Positions 16,909 through 24,994 are shown, numbered from the stretch's first letter. The stretch is 54,527 bases of DNA from Rhizobium sp. ASV8 (GCF_016429255.1 NZ_JAELUG010000033.1:1-54527), one strand, 5' to 3'. The notes: generated by a model from the letters alone, not told the origin. Made by a program: numbers and translations.

Positions 16909-17520
16909 ATGATCGCCATGCAATATAACTTTCCCCTCCCCGCGGACTACGACATGGCGATCATCGATCGCCGCATCCGCGAGAAAGGTCCCCTGCTCGA
17001 CAATCTCCCCGGCTTGAAATTCAAGGCCTATCTGACGGCGAGAAAGGGCGATGCCGCTACGGGGAGCCGGCAGAATTTCTATTCACCCTTCTACGTCTGG
17101 CAGCAGGAAGAGGGTTTGAGCGATTTCTTGTGCGGCCCCGGCTTCCTGGCCCTAACCGAGAATTTTGGCCGCCCTCAGATCAACACCTGGATCGCCTGGC
17201 ATGCCGAAACCTCCGCGGATATTCGCAGCGCCAAATTCGCCACGCGCGAGATCGTCGCCATCGACGCCGAAACATCGCTTTCAGAACTGCGCGCGAAGGA
17301 GAGCGAGGCAGCAGCACGTGCCATATCGAATGGCGAGGCGCTCGCCTCGGTCGCTGCATTCGAACCGACGCACTGGACGCTGGTGCGCTTCCGCCTGCTG
17401 GCCGAGCCGCCGAAAGATCCGGCAAGATCCGGCCTGCAGACATACGATGTCGGGCACCTCTCGCTGCCGACGGCATCGGCCCGAAAATCGGAACCGATTT
17501 TCGGAAAGCCCGATGCGTAG
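16909..17520 (+). CDS. DUF4865-family protein with repeat-derived tail
   Basis: About 203 residues, starts MIAMQYNFPLPADYDMAIID, typical of DUF4865. Two ATG codons fit: 16903 (ATGA overlap with the cupin stop) and 16909, which has GGAGGA 6 nt upstream and is chosen. No catalytic motif is known; a ferredoxin-like barrel is likely. Third gene of the LysR-divergent operon, an order (tautomerase, cupin, DUF4865) that suggests a shared small-molecule role. The last dozen residues (ARKSEPIFGKPDA) are encoded by repeat Q, so they are not part of the family fold. Confidence 0.75.
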   Translation: MIAMQYNFPLPADYDMAIIDRRIREKGPLLDNLPGLKFKAYLTARKGDAATGSRQNFYSPFYVWQQEEGLSDFLCGPGFLALTENFGRPQINTWIAWHAETSADIRSAKFATREIVAIDAETSLSELRAKESEAAARAISNGEALASVAAFEPTHWTLVRFRLLAEPPKDPARSGLQTYDVGHLSLPTASARKSEPIFGKPDA

Positions 17521-17572
17521 AACAAACAGGACGGAGCATCTTTTGTGCTTCCCAAAGGAAGCACGGCGCTCC
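17475..17572 (+). repeat. Palindromic repeat Q, copy 1
   Basis: Stem CCGAAAATCG (17481-17490) with CGATTTTCGG (17495-17504), then CCCGATGCGTAG and a second stem GTGCTTCC (17545-17552) with GGAAGCAC (17557-17564). Overlaps the 3' end of the DUF4865 gene. Inverted copy at 18643-18746, third copy at 25049-25148. Confidence 0.8.
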
Positions 17573-17673
17573 GGCGTCGCCTGAAGTGTCACAGAGACAA
17601 TCTCCTTGTTTTAAAGGAAAGGCGGGCGCTCTATGGATGGAAAGTCTTTCTGAAGCAGAAGAGTGATCCCTCC

Positions 17674-18645
17674 ATGGTCGATATTGCAATGATCGAAGCC
17701 GCCCGCACTCGCCTCGGTGGCCGGGCACGGCGCACGCCGCTTCTCTCCTCGCCCTTTCTCGATGAGATTGCGGGCCGCCGCCTGTTCGTGAAGGCCGAAT
17801 GCCTGCAGCACTCCGGCTCCTTCAAGTTCCGCGGCGGCTGGTCGGCGGTCTCGGCACTTGAGCCATCCGTGCGCGCCAAGGGCGTCATCGCCTTCTCATC
17901 CGGCAACCATGCGCAAGGCGTGGCGCTGGCCGCAAAGCTTCACGGCGTTCCCGCTGTCATCATCATGCCGACTGATGCCCCGAAGTTGAAGATCGCCAAT
18001 ACCCGCGCCTTCGGTGCAGACGTCGTACTTTATGACCGCGTCAAGGAAGACCGGGACGAAATCGGCGCACGTATTTCCAAGGAGCGTGGCCTGACGCTCA
18101 TCAAGCCCTTCGACGAGCCGCAGGTTATCGCCGGCCAGGGAACGACCGGGCTCGAAATCGCCGAACAGGCTGCCGAGGAAGGCATCGGGGCCGCAAGCGT
18201 TCTCGTTCCCTGCGGCGGCGGCGGGCTCACCTCCGGTATCGCGCTGGCGCTTGAATCCCGCGCTCCGGGTTTCAAGGTACATCCCTGCGAACCCCAGGAC
18301 TTCGATGACACCGCCCGCTCGCTCGCCTCAGGCAGGATCGAGCGCAATGCCGCGCTGCAGGGCTCGATCTGTGATGCCATCATCACGCCGCAGCCGGGCA
18401 ACATCACCTTCCCAATCCTGAAGCGGCTTTGCGGTGCCGGTCTCGTCGTTACGGATGAGGAAGCTCAAAAGGCCATGGCGCTCGCCTTCACCCGTTTGAA
18501 GATCGTGGTGGAACCAGGCGGAGCCGTGGCGCTGGCCGCGGCGCTCTTCCACGGCAAAAACATAGAGGGCGATACGGTGATCGCGGTCACATCAGGCGGC
18601 AATGTCGACCAGGATGTCTTCGAAGCGGCTCTGAGCCGCCACTAG
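17674..18645 (+). CDS. Threonine/serine dehydratase (PLP-dependent, fold type II)
   Basis: 323 residues. PLP lysine in SGSFKFRGG (about residue 53), substrate loop SSGNHAQG, phosphate-binding glycine loop PCGGGGL and C-terminal SGGN. This is the short catabolic type without a regulatory ACT domain, like threo-3-hydroxyaspartate ammonia-lyase, serine racemase or TdcB. It deaminates a beta-hydroxy amino acid to a keto acid. The ATG at 17674 is chosen over upstream codons lying in repeat DNA. It is bracketed by inverted copies of repeat Q, and its TAG stop is the first triplet of the downstream copy. Confidence 0.88.
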   Translation: MVDIAMIEAARTRLGGRARRTPLLSSPFLDEIAGRRLFVKAECLQHSGSFKFRGGWSAVSALEPSVRAKGVIAFSSGNHAQGVALAAKLHGVPAVIIMPTDAPKLKIANTRAFGADVVLYDRVKEDRDEIGARISKERGLTLIKPFDEPQVIAGQGTTGLEIAEQAAEEGIGAASVLVPCGGGGLTSGIALALESRAPGFKVHPCEPQDFDDTARSLASGRIERNAALQGSICDAIITPQPGNITFPILKRLCGAGLVVTDEEAQKAMALAFTRLKIVVEPGGAVALAAALFHGKNIEGDTVIAVTSGGNVDQDVFEAALSRH

Positions 18646-18746
18646 AGCGCCGTGCTTCCTTTTGGAAGCACTAAGGACGCCCTATCTCTTTGAATCTACG
18701 CATCGGGCTTTCCGAAAATCCTATCAGATTTTCGGGCCGATGCTGT
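18643..18746 (-). repeat. Palindromic repeat Q, copy 2 (inverted)
   Basis: Reverse-complement relative to copy 1. GTGCTTCC (18652-18659) pairs with GGAAGCAC (18664-18671), CCGAAAATC (18712-18720) pairs with GATTTTCGG (18727-18735). Lies between the convergent dehydratase and LysE genes and overlaps the dehydratase stop. Confidence 0.8.
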
Positions 18747-18752
18747 AGATCC

Positions 18753-19388
18753 TCAGTTGGCGGCGCGACGATAGAGCGCCAATGATCCCGCAAGAGCCAG
18801 CAGCGCGCCGCCACAGGCGCGCTCAAGCCACTTTGCGCCTTCGGACTTCAGGACCCGCACAGCCTGTGAGCCGAAGACCGCATAGCCGAACATAATCATG
18901 AAATCGAGCGCGGCGAAGATGCTGCCCAGAATGAAGTATTGCTGAAGCTGCGGCATGGAGGGATCGATGAACTGCGGCAAGAAGGCCGAGAAGAAGAGAT
19001 AGCCCTTCGGATTGGTGACGGCGACCATGAAGCTCTTCAATCCGATGGAAAATGCCATTCCCTTCGACTGGCTCGCACTAGCCTGCAAGGCGCCATCAAT
19101 GCTCCCCTTCGAACGCAGCATCATGATGCCAAGAAAGGCGAGATAGGCGGCGCCCACCCATTTCAGCGCCGAGAACCAGAATTCGGAAGCCGCCAGGAGC
19201 GCTCCGAGGCCGATAGCGACGGCACAGATCAACACAGCATCAGACAGAACAGCACCGATCATTCCCGGCAAGGCGCGCCGGACGCCGAAACGCGAGCCAT
19301 TTGTGAGCGCCAGAAGCACGGTAGGCCCCGGCGTCGCGATACCGATGAAAGAGACGGCGGCAAAGGCGAGCAGCGTGGTCAGATGCAT
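18753..19388 (-). CDS. LysE/RhtB-family amino acid exporter
   Basis: 211 residues, six predicted helices, with the family hallmark ATPGPTVLLALTNGSRFG near the N-terminus and KGYLFFSAFLPQFID in the middle. Expected to export an amino acid or derivative across the inner membrane. ATG at 19388 has a strong GGAGGG site; upstream in-frame codons are rejected. It is convergent with the dehydratase gene, with repeat Q between. Homoserine/threonine-type export would fit the neighbour, but this is inference. Confidence 0.88.
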   Translation of the reverse strand: MHLTTLLAFAAVSFIGIATPGPTVLLALTNGSRFGVRRALPGMIGAVLSDAVLICAVAIGLGALLAASEFWFSALKWVGAAYLAFLGIMMLRSKGSIDGALQASASQSKGMAFSIGLKSFMVAVTNPKGYLFFSAFLPQFIDPSMPQLQQYFILGSIFAALDFMIMFGYAVFGSQAVRVLKSEGAKWLERACGGALLALAGSLALYRRAAN

Positions 19389-19519
19389 GATGTCCCTCCT
19401 CCTTGAGCCCAGAAGGTTGCATGTGGTGCAGCGCTTAGCAAGACCCGCCTGGTCTCTCTTATGCCGCACCGCGACACCCTCTGTGGCCTCTCCATCGACC
19501 AGACCACGCCTCCAAGCAA

Positions 19520-20113
19520 TCAGCAGCGAGGAAGGGATACTTGCTGATCCTTTCCTGTAATCATCCCCCTGAGGTCGGCATTGGCGCTCAAGGTGATGAA
19601 GCTCTCGTCGCGAGCCGGCTTCAAATAGGTGGACACTGGCAGTGGCCCGGCAGGAATATCCTCGCGCACACATCCGCCGGTTACGGCAATCTCGATGCTG
19701 CCACGTACGCGCGGACCATACTTGATCGAAACGCGAGTGCGCTCCTGGATCGCCGCCAACCGTGGAACATCTTCGGGAGCGATCCGCCACACGCTCAGGA
19801 CAAATCCTGGCTTCGCCTCCATGGAAAGCGGGTGACGCTCAGCGGGCTCGGCTGCCTCGACAAGAACGAACCGGTCAACGGTTTCATCGCTGCTACCCTC
19901 GGTCTTCGTCTTCACGGTCATGACGAAATCACCCGGCCGCAACGCCAGCGCAGAAGGTTGACGCAGCCCTGCCCTGACCTCGGCAAAATCCATGGTGAGG
20001 AAATCGAGCCGGGCGAGCTTCGGTAAGCTGGAGAGCGGCGTGCTCAGGCAGCCCCCCAATACGAGCAAGGCAAGCAGCATGAAGACACGCGGGATAACAG
20101 GGGGTATCGACAT
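19520..20113 (-). CDS. Putative lipoprotein, unknown function
   Basis: 197 residues. Signal peptide with lipobox VLGGC at residues 18-22 (after a hydrophobic VFMLLALLVL core), then a soluble domain with no family I recognise. GAGGAA precedes the ATG at 20113. Divergent from the DUF2975 gene; the 72-bp gap contains an 18-bp palindrome. Probably anchored in the inner or outer membrane facing the periplasm. Two cysteines beyond the lipobox (in TGGCVRED and at the C-terminus) could form a disulfide. Confidence 0.65.
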   Translation of the reverse strand: MSIPPVIPRVFMLLALLVLGGCLSTPLSSLPKLARLDFLTMDFAEVRAGLRQPSALALRPGDFVMTVKTKTEGSSDETVDRFVLVEAAEPAERHPLSMEAKPGFVLSVWRIAPEDVPRLAAIQERTRVSIKYGPRVRGSIEIAVTGGCVREDIPAGPLPVSTYLKPARDESFITLSANADLRGMITGKDQQVSLPRC

Positions 20114-20128
20114 AAGAATTCCTCATTG

Positions 20129-20146
20129 ACGATCATTAATTATCGT
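20129..20146. promoter_or_regulatory. 18-bp palindrome in a divergent promoter region
   Basis: ACGATCATT (20129-20137) and AATTATCGT (20138-20146) form an uninterrupted dyad, 8 of 9 positions paired. It lies midway between the divergent lipoprotein and DUF2975 starts. Candidate operator, possibly for the XRE regulator encoded downstream of DUF2975. Confidence 0.45.
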
Positions 20147-20185
20147 AATACAGAAATTAAATATCGAGTCAATTGGAGTGCTCAC

Positions 20186-20749
20186 ATGACGCATATCATC
20201 GATCACCCACCGCCAGGGGTGACGGATCGCCGCCGGCGCTGGGCGCGCATCATGTCGGGATCGACCGTTGCGGGGATGGTGTTCACGGTCGCGGCCATGA
20301 TCTGGATATGGATCGACAAGAGCACCGTTCAGACCATGCTGGCGCCTTATCTCGGTATTGCCGGATCCCCGGTAACAGTCACGTTAGCCACTCAGCTCAT
20401 GGGTCTGGCCCTGTCCGCGCCGCCGGCGGCCCTGCTCGTCTATCTCCTGTTGCAGGCGCGCGCGATCTTCACCGGCTTCATCGCTGGTCGAGCCATTACG
20501 GATATTGCCGCGGCACGGGTGTGGCGCATCGGCATGATCCTGATTGCCAAGGGCCTTCTCCTGCCGTTCTGGCGGATGGCCGCCAGCGTTCTCATCACGT
20601 TCGGCAATCCTCCCGGGCAGCGACTTGCTGCCCTGACCATAAGCCTTGACGATATTCTGTGGGCGATTGTCGGAGGCCTTCTCGTCGCCATCGGCTGGAC
20701 CTTGCGGGAAGCAGCCCGTATCGCCGACGAAAATGCGAACTTCGTCTAA
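20186..20749 (+). CDS. DUF2975 membrane protein
   Basis: 187 residues with four predicted membrane helices (about 26-44, 65-90, 112-135 and 155-175), matching DUF2975. Genes of this family commonly sit beside a small YozG-like HTH regulator, as here. ATG at 20186 with GGAG upstream; the longer reading frame from 20126 would run through the operator palindrome. Function unknown. The stop codon TAA runs directly into a palindromic repeat. Confidence 0.8.
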   Translation: MTHIIDHPPPGVTDRRRRWARIMSGSTVAGMVFTVAAMIWIWIDKSTVQTMLAPYLGIAGSPVTVTLATQLMGLALSAPPAALLVYLLLQARAIFTGFIAGRAITDIAAARVWRIGMILIAKGLLLPFWRMAASVLITFGNPPGQRLAALTISLDDILWAIVGGLLVAIGWTLREAARIADENANFV

Positions 20750-20846
20750 AGAGTTTTCGCTTTTCTTCGAATCGCGAAAAGCTCTATCTCTTTGTTTTTG
20801 CGCACTCCGGATGCGAAGCCGCCGTGCATTTTCATGGAAATGCTCT
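20750..20846. repeat. Mosaic repeat between DUF2975 and the XRE gene
   Basis: Three parts: hairpin AGAGTTTTCGC (20750-20760) with GCGAAAAGCTCT (20774-20785); the short motif CTATCTCTTTG (20784-20794) also seen at about 18691 and, as CTATCCCTTTG, 36503; and repeat R in reverse orientation (20804-20846). Its last bases carry GGAAAT, which acts as the leader of the XRE gene. Confidence 0.7.
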
Positions 20847-20847
20847 C

Positions 20848-21087
20848 ATGCCGATCCTCGTCAATCTCGATGTCATGCTGGCGCGTCGAAAGATGCGCTC
20901 AAAGGAATTGGCTGCAGAGGTGGGCATCACCGAAGCCAATATCTCGCTTTTGAAGTCCGGCAAAGTGAAGGGCATCCGTTTCGAGACTTTGGAGGCGATC
21001 TGCAAAGCTCTGGATTGCCAACCGGGAGATCTTCTGGAGTTCGTCGGCGACGGAGATCCGCGCTTGAGCCGCCCGGAGACTGGGTAG
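20848..21087 (+). CDS. XRE-family (YozG-like) HTH regulator
   Basis: 79 residues, one Cro/CI-type helix-turn-helix: MLARRKMRSKELAAEVGITE, then ANISLLKSGKVKGIRFETLE and CKALDCQPGDLLEF. This is the small HTH_26 regulator usually paired with DUF2975 membrane proteins; the pair may control its own expression. ATG at 20848. A 98-bp repeat separates it from its partner gene, and the only plausible ribosome binding site lies in that repeat. Confidence 0.9.
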   Translation: MPILVNLDVMLARRKMRSKELAAEVGITEANISLLKSGKVKGIRFETLEAICKALDCQPGDLLEFVGDGDPRLSRPETG

Positions 21088-21134
21088 GCACGCGATCGTC
21101 ACCACCTGCGAAATGAACTTCTGGCCTCAAAAGA

Positions 21135-21162
21135 AAACCCGCCCTCTTTCGAAGGCGGGTTT
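21135..21162. terminator. Bidirectional terminator between XRE gene and pyk
   Basis: AAACCCGCC (21135-21143) pairs with GGCGGGTTT (21154-21162), with an extended A run on the left. Works for both convergent genes. Confidence 0.8.
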
Positions 21163-21202
21163 CTCGTATCTAAAGCTGCTGCCTTGTATCCTATGTCGGC
21201 AA

Positions 21203-22642
21203 TCAGACGCCCGACTGGCCGTCCGAGCCGATGTAGGCAATGCGCAGCATGTTGGTCGCGCCCGGCGTGCCGAGCGGAACACCGGCCGAAATGATGATGC
21301 GGTCGCCCGGCTTGCCGAAACCTTCTTCGGCAACGATGCGGCAGGCATTGTTGACCATGTCGTCGAGGTCGGTCGCATCATGCGTGACGACGCAGTGCAT
21401 GCCCCAGACGACGGACAGGCGACGTGCTGTCTGAATGATCGGCGACAGCGCCAGGATCGGAACTTGCGGACGCTCGCGCGAGGCGCGAAGGCCGGTCGTG
21501 CCGGACGAGGTGTAGCAGACGATGGCGGCGAGCTTCAGCGTCTCGGCAATCTGCCGGGCGGCGAGCGAAATCGCATCGGCGCCGGTTGCCTCAGGCAAAG
21601 CGCGCTGGGCATAGATGATGCCCGGATAATGCGGCTCGCGCTCGATGGTGCCGGCGATCGAGGCCATCATGGAAACGGCTTCGACCGGATAGTCGCCTGA
21701 TGCGGATTCTGCCGAGAGCATGACGGCATCGGCGCCTTCGAAGACGGCGGTCGCAACGTCGGACACTTCGGCGCGGGTCGGAACCGGCGCAGAGATCATC
21801 GATTCCAGCATCTGCGTGGCGACCACAACGGGCTTGCCCGAGCGACGGCAGGCGCGGATCAACTGCTTCTGAATGCCGGGAACGGATTCCAGCGGCATTT
21901 CCACGCCAAGGTCGCCACGGGCCACCATCAATGCGTCCGAAAGCTCGATGATCTCCTCGATGCGCTCGACGGCCTGCGGCTTTTCGATCTTCGACATCAG
22001 GCCAACGCGGCCATGCGAGATCTTGCGGACTTCCGTCAGGTCTTCCGGGCGCTGGATGAAGGAAAGGGCAACCCAATCGACCTCGTTGGTGGCGAGGACG
22101 GCATCGAGGTCGACGCGGTCCTTATCCGTCAGAGCGCCGACGCCGAGCAGCGTATCCGGCAGGCTGACGCCCTTGCGGTCGGAAATCTTCGTGCCTGAAA
22201 TGACCGTCGTGACGATGCTCTTGCCGTCGCACTTCTCGGCGCGCAAGGCCAGCTTGCCGTCATCGATCAGCAGGCGGTGGCCCGGCTGCACCGATTCCAG
22301 AATTTCCGGATGCGGCAGGTAGACACGCGTGTTGTCGCCAGGGATATCCTGATTGTCGAGCGTGAACGTCTGGCCGGGCTTGAGATCGACCTTGGTTTCA
22401 GCAAACTTGCCGACGCGCAGCTTGGGACCCTGCAAGTCAGCGAGAATGCCGATCGGACGACCACAGCGCGCTTCAACGGCGCGAATGCGCTGAATGAGCG
22501 TGCGCATCACATCATGGCTGGCATGGCTCATGTTGATGCGGAACAGGTCCGCGCCGGCCTCATGAAGCTTCTGGATCATTTCCTCGGAAGAAGAGGCCGG
22601 GCCGAGCGTTGCGAGGATTTTGACTTTTCTGTTTCGTTTCAT
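21203..22642 (-). CDS. pyk: Pyruvate kinase
   Basis: 479 residues, last step of glycolysis (PEP plus ADP to pyruvate plus ATP). Motifs seen: KILATLGPAS at the N-terminus, the catalytic Lys region MSKIEKPQAV, metal motif MVARGDLGVE, and KPVVVATQMLESM. The ATG at 22642 overlaps the TGA of the upstream DUF1036 gene by one base (TGATG), implying translational coupling. A stem-loop shared with the XRE gene terminates it. Confidence 0.97.
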   Translation of the reverse strand: MKRNRKVKILATLGPASSSEEMIQKLHEAGADLFRINMSHASHDVMRTLIQRIRAVEARCGRPIGILADLQGPKLRVGKFAETKVDLKPGQTFTLDNQDIPGDNTRVYLPHPEILESVQPGHRLLIDDGKLALRAEKCDGKSIVTTVISGTKISDRKGVSLPDTLLGVGALTDKDRVDLDAVLATNEVDWVALSFIQRPEDLTEVRKISHGRVGLMSKIEKPQAVERIEEIIELSDALMVARGDLGVEMPLESVPGIQKQLIRACRRSGKPVVVATQMLESMISAPVPTRAEVSDVATAVFEGADAVMLSAESASGDYPVEAVSMMASIAGTIEREPHYPGIIYAQRALPEATGADAISLAARQIAETLKLAAIVCYTSSGTTGLRASRERPQVPILALSPIIQTARRLSVVWGMHCVVTHDATDLDDMVNNACRIVAEEGFGKPGDRIIISAGVPLGTPGATNMLRIAYIGSDGQSGV

Positions 22643-23121
22643 CAATTCTGGCTTTCCTGGCTGCCCGGGGTATCGGAGAGCTGAACCATCCAGCTCGCCT
22701 GACGCCCCGTGTCGTATTCCTTGAATCCCATCTTCTGGTAGCCGCGCGCGTAGCAGTCCTTCACGCCTGGGATCTTGAATTCGTTCTCCGCCACGCACAT
22801 TTCGACATCGCCGGTCCAGCGGCCGCCACGGGCCGCGTCTTCTGCGTAGAGATAGTAATAGCGGGATTGGAGCGGTCCCTCGATCAAGGTGGCGCAGGTA
22901 TTGGCCGGAATCTGCCACCAGCCTTCCGTTACCCAACCTTCCTTGGCCCTATAGCCGATCGCTACGCCGACGAGGTTCTGAGTGCCGTTGCACGTTCGGA
23001 AATCGGCACGGGCCGCATTCGGCATGAAAAAGAACGGCGCTGCTATAGCGAGAATGAGGAAGGCGATTCGGGCTAGCGGACTGGACCGCTTAACGAAACG
23101 TGGCGCGACTTGGCTGGACAC
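22642..23121 (-). CDS. DUF1036 secreted protein
   Basis: About 159 residues: signal peptide (RSSPLARIAFLILAIAAPF, cleavage after ARA), then the DUF1036 domain with FRTCNGT, GWWQIPANTCATLIEG and MCVAENEF; several conserved cysteines suggest disulfides. Start is uncertain. A GTG at 23121 gives a normal signal peptide and is chosen; a TTG at 23187 would add 22 residues and overlaps a TTGACA box. Its stop overlaps the pyk start, so the two are coupled. Periplasmic, function unknown. Confidence 0.75.
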   Translation of the reverse strand: MSSQVAPRFVKRSSPLARIAFLILAIAAPFFFMPNAARADFRTCNGTQNLVGVAIGYRAKEGWVTEGWWQIPANTCATLIEGPLQSRYYYLYAEDAARGGRWTGDVEMCVAENEFKIPGVKDCYARGYQKMGFKEYDTGRQASWMVQLSDTPGSQESQN

Positions 23122-23334
23122 GGCTTCCAATTGGCTCCCGGTTATTCGTTGTTGCGTCTTCTTGCGCTGCCATCCGATGAATGTCAACGCAACTCTAATC
23201 GATTATATTTTCTTCACGGAATGGTGACGGCGCCATGCGCCGCTGTTCATCCGACGGAGGCTGCAAACCTTGCACCTTCCATCCGCGCATGCAATCAAAC
23301 AAAGAGTTGAAAATTTCAATAATCGACAATCCGC

Positions 23335-24129
23335 ATGACCAACTTCGCATCTTTCGAAATCATATCGGGCAATCGTGACAAAGGCATGGTCATTCTCGGG
23401 GACCACGCCATGCGGCATTTGCCCGAGCGCTATGGCCGCCTGGGGCTGCCGGAGGCTGCCTTTTCGCGCCACATCGCCTACGATATCGGCATCGAAAGCC
23501 TCTGCCGCCACCTGTGCCAGACGCTTGACGTGCCCGGCGTGCTCGGCGGCTTCTCCCGTCTGCTCATCGATCCGAACCGCGGGGAAGACGACCCGACGCT
23601 GATCATGAAGATCTCCGATGGAGCGATCATTCCCGGCAATCATCCGATCACGGATGAGGAGTGGAACTACCGCATAGAGGCATTCCACCGGCCGTACCAC
23701 AAGGCGGTCGATGAGACGATTTCCGCAGTGGCGAAAGCAACAGGCCAGGCGCCTCTCGTGTTGTCGATGCATTCCTTCACGCCGGCCTGGAAAGGCGTGG
23801 CAAGACCCTGGCATGCAAGCGTGCTCTGGGATAGCGATGATCGTGCCGTTACGCCGCTCCTTGCAAAGCTCGGCGCGGATACCGATCTCGTGGTCGGAGA
23901 CAACGAGCCTTACGACGGCGCCCTGCGCAACGACACCATGTTCCGCCATTGCATGATGAAAGGCATTCCGCATGCGCTGCTGGAGGTCCGGCAGGATCTG
24001 ATCGGCGACGAAGCCGGCATTGCCGAATGGGCCGACCGCCTGTCGCGGATTTTCGCCGAACTGAACGCCGATCCGGCATTGCACGAATACAAGCGATTTC
24101 AGTCGCGTACCGGCCCCTATGAGGGATGA
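23335..24129 (+). CDS. N-formylglutamate amidohydrolase-family protein
   Basis: 264 residues, zinc-dependent hydrolase family PF05013. Seen: SGNRDKGMVILGDHAMRHLP, GGFSRLLIDPNR and LSMHSFTP (metal-ligand histidine region). Members remove formyl or acyl groups from amino acids such as N-formylglutamate in histidine degradation; this stand-alone rhizobial type has no hut genes around it, so its substrate is uncertain. Divergent from DUF1036-pyk; a DUF1244 gene follows within 30 nt. Confidence 0.85.
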   Translation: MTNFASFEIISGNRDKGMVILGDHAMRHLPERYGRLGLPEAAFSRHIAYDIGIESLCRHLCQTLDVPGVLGGFSRLLIDPNRGEDDPTLIMKISDGAIIPGNHPITDEEWNYRIEAFHRPYHKAVDETISAVAKATGQAPLVLSMHSFTPAWKGVARPWHASVLWDSDDRAVTPLLAKLGADTDLVVGDNEPYDGALRNDTMFRHCMMKGIPHALLEVRQDLIGDEAGIAEWADRLSRIFAELNADPALHEYKRFQSRTGPYEG

Positions 24130-24157
24130 ACCGGCGAGCGAATTGAGGAGAATGAAG

Positions 24158-24463
24158 ATGAGCGCACTCACCAAGGAACAGCAGACCGAGCTCGAGGCCG
24201 CCGCGTTTCGCCATCTCGTTGCGCACCTGCGCGAACGCAGCGATGTTCAGAACATCGACCTGATGAACCTTGCCGGTTTCTGCCGCAACTGCCTGTCAAA
24301 CTGGTATCGCGAAGCGGCCGAGGAGGCAGGTCTGCCCGTCAGCAAGGACGAGTCGCGCGAGATGATCTACGGCATGCCCTATGAGGATTGGAAGAACCTG
24401 CATCAGAAGGAAGCTTCGGCTGTGCAAAAAGCCGCTTTCGAGCAAAACAAGCCGAAAGATTAA
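24158..24463 (+). CDS. DUF1244 protein
   Basis: 101 residues with the family core NLAGFCRNCLSNWYREAAEE (two cysteines) and MIYGMPYEDWKNLHQ. Start at 24158 has GAGGAG 7 nt upstream; the ATG at 24152 is too close to that site. Short gap to the amidohydrolase gene suggests one operon. Function unknown; widespread in proteobacteria. Confidence 0.88.
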   Translation: MSALTKEQQTELEAAAFRHLVAHLRERSDVQNIDLMNLAGFCRNCLSNWYREAAEEAGLPVSKDESREMIYGMPYEDWKNLHQKEASAVQKAAFEQNKPKD

Positions 24464-24635
24464 CGCCGCCTTTACCAATAGCGCTTGACCTTGCGCGCCA
24501 TTCGCGGCAGGTCAACTGCCCGATCGAATTCGAAATACCGCGCAGGCCCTGAAGCGAAGTGCAGCATCGGTTGACCCACCGATTCCATTTGCGACCGGCC
24601 TCGAGCGACCCTCTAGGACCCTTTAGGAGAAGTGC

Positions 24636-24887
24636 ATGGAAGAGAATAGCGTCGAGAACGTAGCGGCAGCCGAACTGCGCCAATTCATCGAGCGTATCGA
24701 GCGCCTGGAAGAAGAAAAGGCAGCGATCGCCTCCGACATCAAGGACGTGATGGGCGAAGCCAAGGGCCGCGGCTACGACACCAAGGCGATCCGCACCATC
24801 ATCCGCCTTCGCAAGAAGGACGCGAATGAGCGCCTGGAAGAAGAATCCATCCTGCAGACCTACATGGCCGCTCTCGGCATGGAATAA
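24636..24887 (+). CDS. gapR: GapR-type nucleoid-associated protein (DUF2312)
   Basis: 83 residues, the full DUF2312 family: [20 protein letters not shown] coiled coil and the [19 protein letters not shown] motif. In Caulobacter GapR binds AT-rich and overtwisted DNA ahead of replication and transcription. ATG at 24636 with TTAGGAG upstream. A strong intrinsic terminator follows, so the gene is a single transcription unit. Confidence 0.93.
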   Translation: MEENSVENVAAAELRQFIERIERLEEEKAAIASDIKDVMGEAKGRGYDTKAIRTIIRLRKKDANERLEEESILQTYMAALGME

Positions 24888-24919
24888 GCAAGGCTTTAGA
24901 CAGCCTTGCGCGATGATCG

Positions 24920-24948
24920 GGAGCCGGCTTGCCGGCTCCTTTCTTTTT
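24920..24948 (+). terminator. Terminator of gapR
   Basis: GGAGCCGG (24920-24927) pairs with CCGGCTCC (24932-24939), loop CTTG, then TTTCTTTTT. One of the strongest intrinsic terminators in the window. Confidence 0.9.
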
Positions 24949-24994
24949 GTCCCGCAAGAGACGCAAAAGCGTTAACAGCGCCTTTTATTGTCAA

